Shown one piece after another: positions 1 to 6,203 of a stretch of DNA of 9,054 nucleotides; positions within the stretch are counted from its first letter, which is position 1, and each line of letters starts with the position of its first letter. Source of the stretch: Oleispira sp963933055 (GTDB taxonomy: Bacteria > Pseudomonadota > Gammaproteobacteria > Pseudomonadales > Oceanobacteraceae); contig CAWVSY010000084.1 in the NCBI GenBank assembly GCA_963933055.1, positions 1 to 9,054 on the forward strand. The letters are read 5' to 3'. Made by a program: the position numbers and the translations under genes. Below the pieces are notes generated by a model. It saw only the letters and a program-made list of their open reading frames with translations. It was not told the DNA's origin and ran no database searches.

Positions 1-1016
1 GAATCTAACTGATAAGAAAGCTGACGGTGTTTGGCTAGATATTCCGATTCCGCTGCGTAAGCACCTTGCAAAGCAGCCTGGTTAACTGCGCTGTAATTAT
101 TACGAATGTTTAACGGAATCGATAAATTCAAACCTACAACATCAGTGTTGCCATTTTGCCCTGCAGTAATGCCGATCGTTGGTTCTGCCTTATTACCACG
201 ACGAACTGTTTCTGCTTGCGCTTGCTGTATTTTCCATTCAGCTTTCGCAATACGAAGTTCGGGCAATGCTTGCAGAAGCTCTTTATCACTTTGCTGTGGA
301 TTGGATGTATCAGTGGTTAAAAACTGCTGAGTATTACTCCAAAAAGCGGCATTCAAAACCGGTGTAGTAGGCTGCCAATTTGGCATCCACTGGCGAACCC
401 TGTTTTCAGCGCTGTGATAAGCCGCCACTGCTTGAGCTGTATCGGCTAACGTTTGTGATAATGACAGTAGGGTGAGTTCAACATCAATTTGACCAAGGTC
501 ACCATTCGCTGAGCGGCTTTTAACCAGCTTAATAAGCTGATCAAGCTGCTGCTCCTGATCTAACGCGAGTTCGTATCTTTGCTTAGCGGCCTGCCAATTT
601 ACAAAAGCCAGCAGTGCGTTTTTTAATATGGTTTGATAGTTAAAGCGGTAGTCTTGTTCAGCCTGAATACGTAAGAACTGAGCTTGTTGCTCTCGGCTGC
701 CTTTTTGATCCCACCAATCTATTTTCTGACTGATACTGACCTGATAGTTATCTTGTTCACCTTCACGCTCATAGCCAGTACCGAGTTCAGGGTTATATAG
801 CGCTCGTGAGTAAGAGTCCGCTTGAGACAAAGAAGCGTCTCGCTTCTGCTGTGCTGCATGTATTTCTGGTAAGACTTCAATCTGCTGGCGTAGCCAGTGC
901 ATGTTATTGCCACTGGATTGTTGAGCCTGTGCAGTGGGTACGAATACTGCCATCACACTGGCGATCGCAAGTAATCGCACAGTAGGTCTGTGTAAAGCAT
1001 TCTGTAAAAGAATCAT
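1..1016 (-). CDS. TolC/CzcC-family outer-membrane efflux protein (3' end outside window)
   Basis: This frame is open from the ATG at 1016 to the window edge (338 codons), so the C-terminus is missing. The product begins with a signal peptide: MILLQNALHRPTVRLL, a hydrophobic stretch, then a likely cleavage after PTAQA. The mature part is Gln/Ala-rich and helical, with TolC-family features: an early NPEL motif at about residues 75-78 (YNPELGTGYE), long amphipathic helices, and a second half-repeat with LPELRIAKAEW and a GLNLSIPLN strand motif. TolC-family proteins form outer-membrane channels of tripartite exporters; CzcC-type members pair with CzcB and CzcA to export Zn, Co or Cd. AGGG lies about 8 bases before the ATG. 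A small Cys/His-rich secreted protein lies about 90 bp upstream on the same strand, as in czc operons, which favours the CzcC type. The exact metal cannot be read from this fragment. Confidence 0.88.
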   Translation of the reverse strand, partial: MILLQNALHRPTVRLLAIASVMAVFVPTAQAQQSSGNNMHWLRQQIEVLPEIHAAQQKRDASLSQADSYSRALYNPELGTGYEREGEQDNYQVSISQKIDWWDQKGSREQQAQFLRIQAEQDYRFNYQTILKNALLAFVNWQAAKQRYELALDQEQQLDQLIKLVKSRSANGDLGQIDVELTLLSLSQTLADTAQAVAAYHSAENRVRQWMPNWQPTTPVLNAAFWSNTQQFLTTDTSNPQQSDKELLQALPELRIAKAEWKIQQAQAETVRRGNKAEPTIGITAGQNGNTDVVGLNLSIPLNIRNNYSAVNQAALQGAYAAESEYLAKHRQLSYQLD

Positions 1017-1105
1017 GAATTTGCCCTGTTTAAATTAAAAAATAAGGACAGCAGACGTTCATAATTTACAATCAATATAGAGGTCTGTTGCCAATAACTT
1101 TGAAG

Positions 1106-1522
1106 TTAAACGTTGGCAATAGGAGGGCGTAGCGCCGGAGAATGGAGTTCAGAGCGTTTTTGGTAGGTGGTACGTAAACTTTGTAGGTCCAAAGAGTCCC
1201 TATGAGATGACAGCTCTTTCACCAGTGCCGATACAGGGTTTGGGTTGTGGCAGTGACAGCAATGCTCACAATTTATCTCGGTATTTTGGTCGCTTACTTG
1301 ATCGGAACTGTTTTGTTGAATGTCTGCAGAGGCGTGCTCTTCGTTAGAAGAATGCCCATAAACCGATGTATCGCCACTGTGGGTATGTTCTAACGCAAGA
1401 TCATTATGATCGATTGGAGCATTAAATAGCGCATGCACGTCTGCACTAGCAACTACAGACTGCAAAGCAATCAGAAGTATTAGTAGTACGGTTAGCAAGG
1501 GGCGCTTGTTCACTAAATCCAC
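1106..1522 (-). CDS. CzcI-like small secreted Cys/His-rich protein
   Basis: This is a 138-residue protein with an N-terminal signal peptide (KRPLLTVLLILLIALQSVVASA, cleavage near residue 27), so it is probably periplasmic. The middle is rich in His, Asp and Glu (residues 35-65) and leads into a dense metal-ligand motif, CEHCCHCH, at residues 85-92. The C-terminus carries LRPPIANV. Small exported proteins with a His/Cys segment and an RPP-like tail, encoded just before a czcC-type gene, match the CzcI family of cation-efflux accessory proteins. Their role is poorly defined; metal sensing or modulation has been proposed. The downstream TolC-family gene is about 90 bp away on the same strand. 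The listed start is GTG at 1522; a second in-frame GTG at 1513 gives a more compact signal peptide (MNKRP...) and is preceded by GGTGGA, so it may be the true start. The family call rests on architecture and position, not alignment. Confidence 0.72.
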   Translation of the reverse strand: MDLVNKRPLLTVLLILLIALQSVVASADVHALFNAPIDHNDLALEHTHSGDTSVYGHSSNEEHASADIQQNSSDQVSDQNTEINCEHCCHCHNPNPVSALVKELSSHRDSLDLQSLRTTYQKRSELHSPALRPPIANV

Positions 1523-1547
1523 CAGAAAAATAAGTTTAGGTGCGAAT

Positions 1548-1575
1548 AATATATTAGCTTATGGGTTTAAGTCTA
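1548..1575 (-). promoter_or_regulatory. possible sigma-70-type promoter for the left czcI-like/TolC module
   Basis: On the minus strand, TAGACT (1575-1570) and TATATT (1553-1548) are separated by 16 bases, about 25-30 bases before the start region of the CzcI-like gene. The boxes match the -35 consensus at four of six positions and the -10 consensus at five of six. No MerR-type palindrome was found here, so this module need not share the regulator encoded at 7184. The surroundings are AT-rich, so a chance match is possible. Confidence 0.25.
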
Positions 1576-1659
1576 ATAAAACTTTGTAATGAAGGGTTAT
1601 TCTTTTCGTAAGCTTTAATTGATCTTTTAGTTTAACTTTGATCAAATGATTGAATTGGA

Positions 1660-1796
1660 TCCTACCCTCTTTTACAGTAATCGAAGCTTAGAGAATTTTA
1701 ATTGTTAATAAACTTTTAGCGGTTGGAGTTGATCGATCGACTTGTAAAAAATCTCGTAGAACTGAAGACTCTTCAGTTGTTGTATCTAGGGTAGGA
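1660..1796. repeat. nested inverted repeats in the gene-free stretch before the IS
   Basis: The 378 bases between the CzcI-like gene and the IS256 element contain no convincing gene. Two palindromic structures stand out. Outer 9-bp arms TCCTACCCT (1660-1668) and AGGGTAGGA (1788-1796) are exact reverse complements about 120 bases apart. Between them lies a perfect hairpin, AACTGAAG-ACT-CTTCAGTT (1760-1778). On the minus strand a T-run follows the hairpin after about 10 bases, too far for a standard rho-independent terminator. It could be the remains of a small non-autonomous element, a structured transcript, or chance. Confidence 0.35.
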
Positions 1797-1900
1797 ATTC
1801 AATTGTACAGCTTATGTTCGCGATGTTTCATGGTGAGGTTGAGTTTTCAATAGATTCGAGTATTAATCATGTATTCAGCTTTAAACGATTTACAGAGACC

Positions 1901-1925
1901 CTGTAAATAATTCTGTGTAACTGCT
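1901..1925. repeat. IS256-family terminal inverted repeat, transposase 3' side
   Basis: CTGTAAATAATTC...AACTGCT lies just outside the transposase stop codon and pairs with the reverse complement of 3176-3200 at 23 of 25 positions. The outermost base is uncertain by a few nucleotides because the similarity fades at the CC/GG mismatch beyond CTGT. Confidence 0.85.
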
Positions 1926-1929
1926 CTAT

Positions 1930-3138
1930 TTAAATATAGTCTTTTAAACGGTCTTCGAACATGATCATAAATCGGTTCAAGGCCGTTTTCCAATTTCTTA
2001 TTGGCATCGTCCATTTTTCAGACGCTTGGCGTATCGCTAAATAAACCACTTTCTTGGCCGACTCCTCCGTAGGAAAAACCTTACGCTTCTTCGTTGCTTT
2101 GCGAATGACACTGTTAAGAGACTCGATAGCATTTTTCGTATAGATCGCTTTCCTGATGTCTTCAGGGTATTGAAATAATGTATTCAAATTCTCCCAGTGA
2201 GCTTTCCAGGAGCGACTGATTTGAGGGTATTTCTCATCCCATTTATTAGAGAAATCAGCAAGGGCCTTTAGTGCGCTTTCTTCGGTACTCCCTTGATATA
2301 TCGTCTTTAAATCTGCCGTAATCGCTTTGTAATCTTTCCAAGGAACATACTTCATCGAGTTGCGAACCATATGCACGATACAAAGCTGTATTTGGGTTTC
2401 TGGAAATACCGTATTGATCGCATCAGGAAAGCCTTTAAGGCCATCTACACAAGCAATTAGGATGTCTTGCACACCTCGATTCTGTAATTCAGTTAATACA
2501 TTCAGCCAAAACTTAGCCCCCTCGTTTTCGGAAATCCACATGCCTAATAATTCTTTATGGCCCTCCATGTTGACGCCTAAAGCAAGATAAATGGCCTTGT
2601 TTATAACCTGCTTGTCTTGCCTGATTTTGAGTACAATGCAGTCCAGATAAACGATTGGATAGATGGGATCTAACTCTCGAGATTGCCACTCAACAACTTC
2701 TTCAATGACGGAATCAGTGACCTTAGAAATTAAACTTGGAGAAGCATCAGCACCATAGAGTTCTTTAAAAGTTTTAACGATTTCACGAGTCGTCATTCCT
2801 TGAGCATAAAGGAAGAGGATTTTGTCATCCATTGAAGTGAATCGGGTTTGATTTTTCTTAACCAATTTAGGCTCGAAACTTCCTTCTCGATCTCTCGGTG
2901 TATTGAGCTCGAACTGGCCATCTTCGGTGCGAAGGGTTTTGCTTGTGGTGCCGTTGCGGCTATTGGAAGTACGAGAGACTTCATGTTTATCGTAACCAAG
3001 ATGATCATCAAGCTCAACATTTAATGCACGCTCAACGGTAACCTTGGTAAGCATCTGACGAAAATCATTAAGATCTTGTTCTGTTTTTATGCCTTTGGCC
3101 GCTTCACGGGCAAAAGCTTCAAGTGCTTCTTTGTTCAT
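1930..3138 (-). CDS. IS256-family transposase (Mutator-type DDE)
   Basis: The frame is an intact 402 codons, the usual length for this family (about 390-415). The product catalyses excision and insertion of the surrounding element through an RNase H-like DDE active site. The triad is visible as D166 in YLDCIVLKI, D232 in CVDGLKGFPDAI, and E339 in the family signature KNAIESLNSVIRKATKKRKVFP. The CIVHMVRN motif at residues 253-260, between the second Asp and the Glu, is also characteristic. The N-terminal 150 residues carry the DNA-binding region with DHLGYDKHE and SRNGTTSKTL. The ATG at 3138 is preceded by AAGGAT at about 9 bases, supporting this start. No frameshift or internal stop is present, so the enzyme is probably functional. 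Confidence 0.97.
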   Translation of the reverse strand: MNKEALEAFAREAAKGIKTEQDLNDFRQMLTKVTVERALNVELDDHLGYDKHEVSRTSNSRNGTTSKTLRTEDGQFELNTPRDREGSFEPKLVKKNQTRFTSMDDKILFLYAQGMTTREIVKTFKELYGADASPSLISKVTDSVIEEVVEWQSRELDPIYPIVYLDCIVLKIRQDKQVINKAIYLALGVNMEGHKELLGMWISENEGAKFWLNVLTELQNRGVQDILIACVDGLKGFPDAINTVFPETQIQLCIVHMVRNSMKYVPWKDYKAITADLKTIYQGSTEESALKALADFSNKWDEKYPQISRSWKAHWENLNTLFQYPEDIRKAIYTKNAIESLNSVIRKATKKRKVFPTEESAKKVVYLAIRQASEKWTMPIRNWKTALNRFMIMFEDRLKDYI

Positions 3139-3175
3139 AACTACTTATCCTTAGCCATTACTGGCTCTTATGATA

Positions 3176-3200
3176 AGCAGTTACACAGATTTATCTACAG
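3176..3200. repeat. IS256-family terminal inverted repeat, transposase 5' side
   Basis: AGCAGTTACACAG...ATCTACAG lies upstream of the transposase start and is the partner of 1901-1925. The two differ at two internal positions. Confidence 0.85.
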
Positions 3201-3334
3201 CCTCCGTGGCATCTGATTATTCCTTTCGTTTAGTGTGCGGAAAATCTCTATTTATGGTTGCTATTAACTTTCGTGGGGATTACACGGCATCTGAGAGAGC
3301 GTAAAATGTGGTTGTCGAGTATCTATCAATTTAA

Positions 3335-3805
3335 TTAGAGCTCAAAAAATCTGCGTATTGATTTCCAGACTGGATATTCACTTGACTCAAACTGAAGCAG
3401 TTGTCCTTCAAAGTTTTCTTGACCTTTACCAATGTAATCATCAATGAGGTAGTGGCCTAAATTTAATCCTTTATTGGGACTAATAATTAATTTGTAGGCA
3501 GCATCAAGTCCTAGGTGTTCCTCTACCCAAAGCCTCTTCACCGTGTAAGAGCAGGGATTTAGAACTTAGGATATACAAATTAACATTGCTTAGACTCTCT
3601 AGCCATTGATACACCTTAATAGAATTTGGCATCGGTGCCAGGCCGCTGAAAACCCTGGTACGCTATGTGGATACTCAACTTCAGGAAAATCTGTTTTGTA
3701 TTTCAAGTATGAGGCCGAAAAATCACATAATGTATGGTCCATATCTACATAGGCAATCTTTTTATTTACCATTGCGTTCGTTACATTCTCTGGTGCTATT
3801 TCCAT
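3335..3805 (-). pseudogene. frameshifted 5'(3')-deoxyribonucleotidase-like HAD phosphatase gene
   Basis: Three pieces in different frames together make one HAD-superfamily 5'-nucleotidase of the NT5C type, which dephosphorylates (deoxy)nucleoside monophosphates. Piece 1 starts at the ATG at 3805, preceded by GAGGA at 7 bases, and contains motif I, YVDMDHTLCDF, ending at SVPGF. Piece 2 continues in another frame as FSGLAPMPNSIKVYQWLE then NLYIL. Piece 3 returns as VLNPCSYTVKRLWVEEHLGL, ISPNKGLN and the acidic motif YLIDDYIGKG, then DWKS-like PVWKSIRRFFEL and stop. The joins suggest loss of one base in the A4 run near 3649-3652 and loss of about 11 bases near 3563-3569, where a TAPS-like segment is expected between YIL and VLNP. 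Reassembled length is about 157 residues, somewhat shorter than intact relatives. Sequencing error could explain the first lesion but hardly the second. Confidence 0.82.
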
Positions 3806-3915
3806 TTTAATATCCTCAATGAAACACGTTATTAGTTTCAATGTTACGGTGAATAGGTAAATAATCAACGTGATTTTTACCAATGATTTGTGATTTTTAA
3901 TCGTGACAGAATTGT

Positions 3916-4689
3916 TCAATTCAGAGCGCTTTGAATCCCACCCAACTCATTTTTCGAAACACATTCCTTACCTGATCCGGATCGTTTCTGGTGATTAATC
4001 AGCATAGAAACAGTCTTGGTTGATACACCATTACGCCGAGCCCACTCAGCCTGACTTAGCCCCTCTGCGTTCAACGTATCTGAAAGACGGCTTGATAGAG
4101 CAAGAGCCAGTTCGGAATAATCATGCTTTGAATCCTCAGCTGTTTCAGGTTGTTTCGACTTTACCGCAATTCCCTGTAACGCCTGAATAGTAAGAACTTG
4201 AGTCAATAGAAGCACGGCCAGTCCTAGCACCTCTATAGCAATAACTAACCAAGGCATTGGTGTTTGTTTCAGCTTAGGGCCTGCATTAATGAGGTTTTTC
4301 AGGCTTGCCATTTCTGCCTGCAATGCGTTTCGAGTTTCGTCTATTCGAGTTGCCCAGCCAACACGAGATAAGCTATTTTTTTGGTAGCTATCTAATGATT
4401 GCTTCAAGGCGGTAATCGACGCTCTGGAAAGATCGAATTGTTGCTGATGACTAGACGTCAAAGTAACCTCAGATTGCTTACCTTCATAAACAGGCGCGCT
4501 TAATGAATACAGCGGCCCTGCCATTAATAGGGAAGAAGCAATGAACGCCAATACCGCTTTCTTATGCCACCAAAGCCAAACTGCAGCCGCTTCAATGGCA
4601 ATGCTCCAGAGAACCCCAATACTCTCAGCGATCTCTACCCAAAACTGGATAGAGTGCCACTGAATAATTGAAGTAGTAAGAATCAGCAT
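3916..4689 (-). CDS. membrane protein with C-terminal helix-turn-helix, unknown function
   Basis: I do not recognise this 257-residue protein. Hydrophobic segments suggest three membrane spans: about residues 17-41, 44-66 and 146-170. Between the second and third spans lies a polar, Gln/Leu-rich loop (80-135) with coiled-coil character. After the third span come a charged linker and a compact helix-turn-helix, LSQAEWARRNGVSTKTVSML (211-230), of the kind found in Cro/C1-like and sigma-like DNA-binding domains. The layout suggests a membrane-anchored DNA-binding or signalling protein, with the coiled coil as a possible sensor or oligomerisation part; this is inference. The ATG at 4689 has only a weak ribosome site. 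The upstream frame holds the tail of a truncated gene 32 bp away, and a nucleotidase pseudogene follows about 110 bp downstream on the same strand, so it may be a leftover from an operon or mobile cassette. Confidence 0.7.
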   Translation of the reverse strand: MLILTTSIIQWHSIQFWVEIAESIGVLWSIAIEAAAVWLWWHKKAVLAFIASSLLMAGPLYSLSAPVYEGKQSEVTLTSSHQQQFDLSRASITALKQSLDSYQKNSLSRVGWATRIDETRNALQAEMASLKNLINAGPKLKQTPMPWLVIAIEVLGLAVLLLTQVLTIQALQGIAVKSKQPETAEDSKHDYSELALALSSRLSDTLNAEGLSQAEWARRNGVSTKTVSMLINHQKRSGSGKECVSKNELGGIQSALN

Positions 4690-4721
4690 AATGACTGAGA
4701 ACTTGCTGGATGAAGTGATAA

Positions 4722-4850
4722 CTAGATTCCAAGCTCAGCGGTTAGTAGCTTCTTGTTCAGTTGGTTATGCAGATGATTCAAGGGATCTACTTTAAGGACT
4801 TTCATTTCTTCAATGTATTCCCCATTTTTTGCAAGCCAAAAGCAAATACT
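4722..4850 (-). pseudogene. 3' tail of an unidentified gene fused to the truncated TolC gene
   Basis: One minus-strand frame gives a protein-like tail, beginning about ICFWLAKNGEYIEEMKVLKV and continuing DPLNHLHNQLNKKLLTAELG to an Ile and a TAG at 4722. Amino-acid composition and codon use look coding, yet no start of its own is evident, and upstream the DNA belongs to a TolC-type gene in another frame. I read it as the last ~42 codons of a gene whose body was deleted when two regions were joined near 4840. The product is not recognised. It ends 32 bases before the membrane-HTH gene at 4689, so those two may once have been adjacent genes of one operon. A chance open frame is possible. Confidence 0.4.
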
Positions 4851-5031
4851 TTGAGGGAGGGGTTTTGTTCGAGAGAACGTTTGATAGCCTCTGTTAATGT
4901 GAGTATATCGTCAGGTGATGCGGCGCTGAGGTCACTTGAAAACTGGTTAAACAACAAATAATAGTGAACCATATTCCGAATGTTCTTTTAGTTTGCACGC
5001 TAAAATTTGACCTGTTAAGGCTTTTTTTCAT
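4838..5031 (-). pseudogene. truncated, frameshifted TolC/CzcC-type outer-membrane gene (5' fragment)
   Basis: Two minus-strand frames together encode the start of a TolC-family protein. The first begins at ATG 5031 (MKKSLNRSNFSVQTKRTFGI) and gives a signal peptide with the hydrophobic core WFTIICCLTSF and a cleavage-like VTSA. It then runs into a stop (PHHLTIYSH). A shift near 4922-4925 restores the mature N-terminus SPDDILTLTEAIKRSLEQNP then SLKVFAF, the typical first-helix motif (LTLxEAIxxALxxNPxLK) of CzcC/TolC proteins. Homology stops near 4838, and the frame ends at 4802 after non-homologous sequence. The gene follows the second CzcI-like gene by 92 bp, exactly the layout of the intact pair at 1-1522, so it is the broken copy of a czcC-like gene. 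It cannot encode a functional channel. Confidence 0.72.
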
Positions 5032-5123
5032 GTAAAAATTCCACGGCTTTATAATAAAAGGTTAACGTCAGGACACATGTCATGACACTGGCTAAATATA
5101 AGAGTGATTAAATAATTGTCGGA

Positions 5124-5456
5124 TTAAACTTTGGGTGGGCGAAATACTGAAGACCGTGACCCGCTAAGTGTTGTATTACGATATCCATTAAGCACTAAAG
5201 TTCTGAGGGACGATAAAGAGTCAAACGAAAATGTCGGCAAGTCACTTAAGTACAAGTGGCAATAACAATAACAATAACAATCGAACCCATCATTAAAAAA
5301 TCGGGTTGGTTTTTCAAACAACTGTGGTTGAGTGATTTCAGTCGGAGTTTGAATATCTTCAGATTGATGTGCTTGGGTGGTGTCGGCAATAGCGGTAATT
5401 GACTGCATCACAATCAATAAAACCAACCAATATGACGACCACTTTTTCATCGGCAT
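5124..5456 (-). CDS. second CzcI-like small secreted protein with (Cys-Tyr)n motif
   Basis: This 110-residue product has an N-terminal signal peptide (MKKWSSYWLVLLIVMQSITA, cleavage near IAD), so it is probably periplasmic. It shares its plan with the 138-residue protein at 1106-1522: a similar signal core (LLxxLIxxQSxxAxAD), a central Cys cluster, a SLxSLRT segment and a C-terminal RPP (FRPPKV against LRPPIANV). Here the metal-ligand motif is CYCYCYCH at about residues 60-67, encoded by a perfect hexanucleotide repeat. It lacks the long His-rich segment of its relative. The ATG at 5456 lies one base after the methyltransferase stop (TAG-A-ATG), implying translational coupling; an ATG two codons further in is an alternative. 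It belongs to the metal-responsive operon starting at 7103 and precedes a broken TolC-type gene. A metal-binding accessory role is inferred. Confidence 0.68.
   Translation of the reverse strand: MPMKKWSSYWLVLLIVMQSITAIADTTQAHQSEDIQTPTEITQPQLFEKPTRFFNDGFDCYCYCYCHLYLSDLPTFSFDSLSSLRTLVLNGYRNTTLSGSRSSVFRPPKV
5260..5281. repeat. hexanucleotide microsatellite inside the second CzcI-like gene
   Basis: On the plus strand this is C followed by three perfect AATAAC units and AAT. Read on the coding strand it is (TGTTAT)n, so each unit adds one Cys-Tyr pair to the CYCYCYCH motif. Because the unit is six bases, slippage would change the number of Cys residues without breaking the frame. Confidence 0.9.
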
Positions 5457-5457
5457 T

Positions 5458-6150
5458 CTATTCTCTAGCTTTTATTTGGGAGGTTAAAATAATGCATTCG
5501 CGATTATTCATTAAGACTAACTGCACAATCATAGTCTGATTGCCTGAAATAACCGGATAGTGCCTAATGGGGTCGAAAAAATGCCTGTTTGCGATATGGG
5601 TGACCCCCGAGTCTTTAATTAATTTCGGTAGGGCGTTCTCAACACTGTCTTGGGTTGTTTCGAATCTGTCAAGCAGCTGGACGACGATAAATAATACTTG
5701 TTGAACAAAGGATGATGTCTTCCCCCAATCTGCAATATGTAATCGCCCGCCAAGCTTTAAGACGCGGAATATCTCTTTCAAGGTCTCAATTTTTTGTGCT
5801 TTTGTCAGATGATGAAAGAACAGGCTCGATACAACGATCACAAATGAGTCTCTTTTGAATGGCAGCTGTTGCGCAAAGCCCTGTTGTAGCGAGACGCGGT
5901 TACCAAAAGAAGACAGCTTTTTTTGAGCTTTTTCAAGTGTTGTCGGATCGGTATCGACCCCGACAACCTGAAGTTCAGCCTCGTTCTCAGCCATTATCAT
6001 AGTCAAAGTACCTGTTCCACATCCAAGGTCGAGCAAGCGTTCTCCAGGATGAGAGACAGATTGCTTTACTAGAGCGGTCTTAAACACGGTTTCTCTCGTG
6101 GTAAAACGGACGACCGTGTCATAAAAGCGAGTGAAGGCGTGATATCTCAA
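5458..6150 (-). CDS. class I SAM-dependent methyltransferase (UbiE-like fold)
   Basis: The product has a Rossmann-type S-adenosylmethionine domain. Motif I is LLDLGCGTGTLT (residues 39-50), the acidic ribose-binding residue is D66 in VVGVDTDP, and LPFKRDSFVIVVSSLFFHHL (96-115) and LKLGGRLHIADWG (131-143) follow in the usual order. The substrate cannot be read from sequence. It sits inside a metal-resistance operon, 1 bp before the CzcI-like gene and about 50 bp after the transporter gene. The listed TTG start at 6150 is probably internal: the frame stays open upstream and reads NTHNPKNFIPALRYHAFTRF, which resembles the true N-terminus of related enzymes. AAAGGAA at 6194-6200 stands 7 bases before an in-frame CTG at 6184-6186. 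No ATG is available, so a CTG start, or a mutated ATG, is likely. A role in methylating a metal or metalloid is only a guess. Confidence 0.88.
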   Translation of the reverse strand: MRYHAFTRFYDTVVRFTTRETVFKTALVKQSVSHPGERLLDLGCGTGTLTMIMAENEAELQVVGVDTDPTTLEKAQKKLSSFGNRVSLQQGFAQQLPFKRDSFVIVVSSLFFHHLTKAQKIETLKEIFRVLKLGGRLHIADWGKTSSFVQQVLFIVVQLLDRFETTQDSVENALPKLIKDSGVTHIANRHFFDPIRHYPVISGNQTMIVQLVLMNNRECIILTSQIKARE

Positions 6151-6203
6151 AGCTGGTATAAAGTTTTTTGGGTTATGAGTATTCAGCAGACAGTTCCTTT
6201 CGA

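Larger units (their letters stand above)
1901..3200 (-). mobile_element. complete IS256-family insertion sequence (about 1.3 kb)
   Basis: The element is a single intact transposase gene bounded by about 25-bp imperfect terminal inverted repeats at 1901-1925 and 3176-3200. The inner 14 bases (TCTGTGTAACTGCT) are identical and the outer part differs at two positions. The size of 1300 bp and the one-gene organisation are typical of IS256-family elements. These usually duplicate 8-9 bp of target on insertion, but I could not find matching flanks: CAGAGACC lies on the left and CCTCCGTG on the right. The element may therefore have lost its original partner flank by recombination or adjacent deletion. 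With an intact frame and ends it should be capable of movement. Confidence 0.9.

Noticed and set aside
106..367. Two plus-strand open frames inside the TolC gene
   Set aside because: They lie antisense to a continuous, clearly TolC-like minus-strand frame with a signal peptide and family motifs.
3208..3294. GGCATCTGA direct repeat on the right side of the IS
   Set aside because: The 9-base match at 3208-3216 and 3286-3294 does not bracket the IS and could easily be chance.
3599..3919. A 106-codon frame starting at TTG 3919 as an independent gene
   Set aside because: Its first ~38 codons are upstream leader; the real start has a good ribosome site at 3805, and the end is a frameshifted nucleotidase fragment.
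4761..4961. Plus-strand 66-codon frame
   Set aside because: It is antisense to the TolC-type remnant and the gene tail, and shows no family features.
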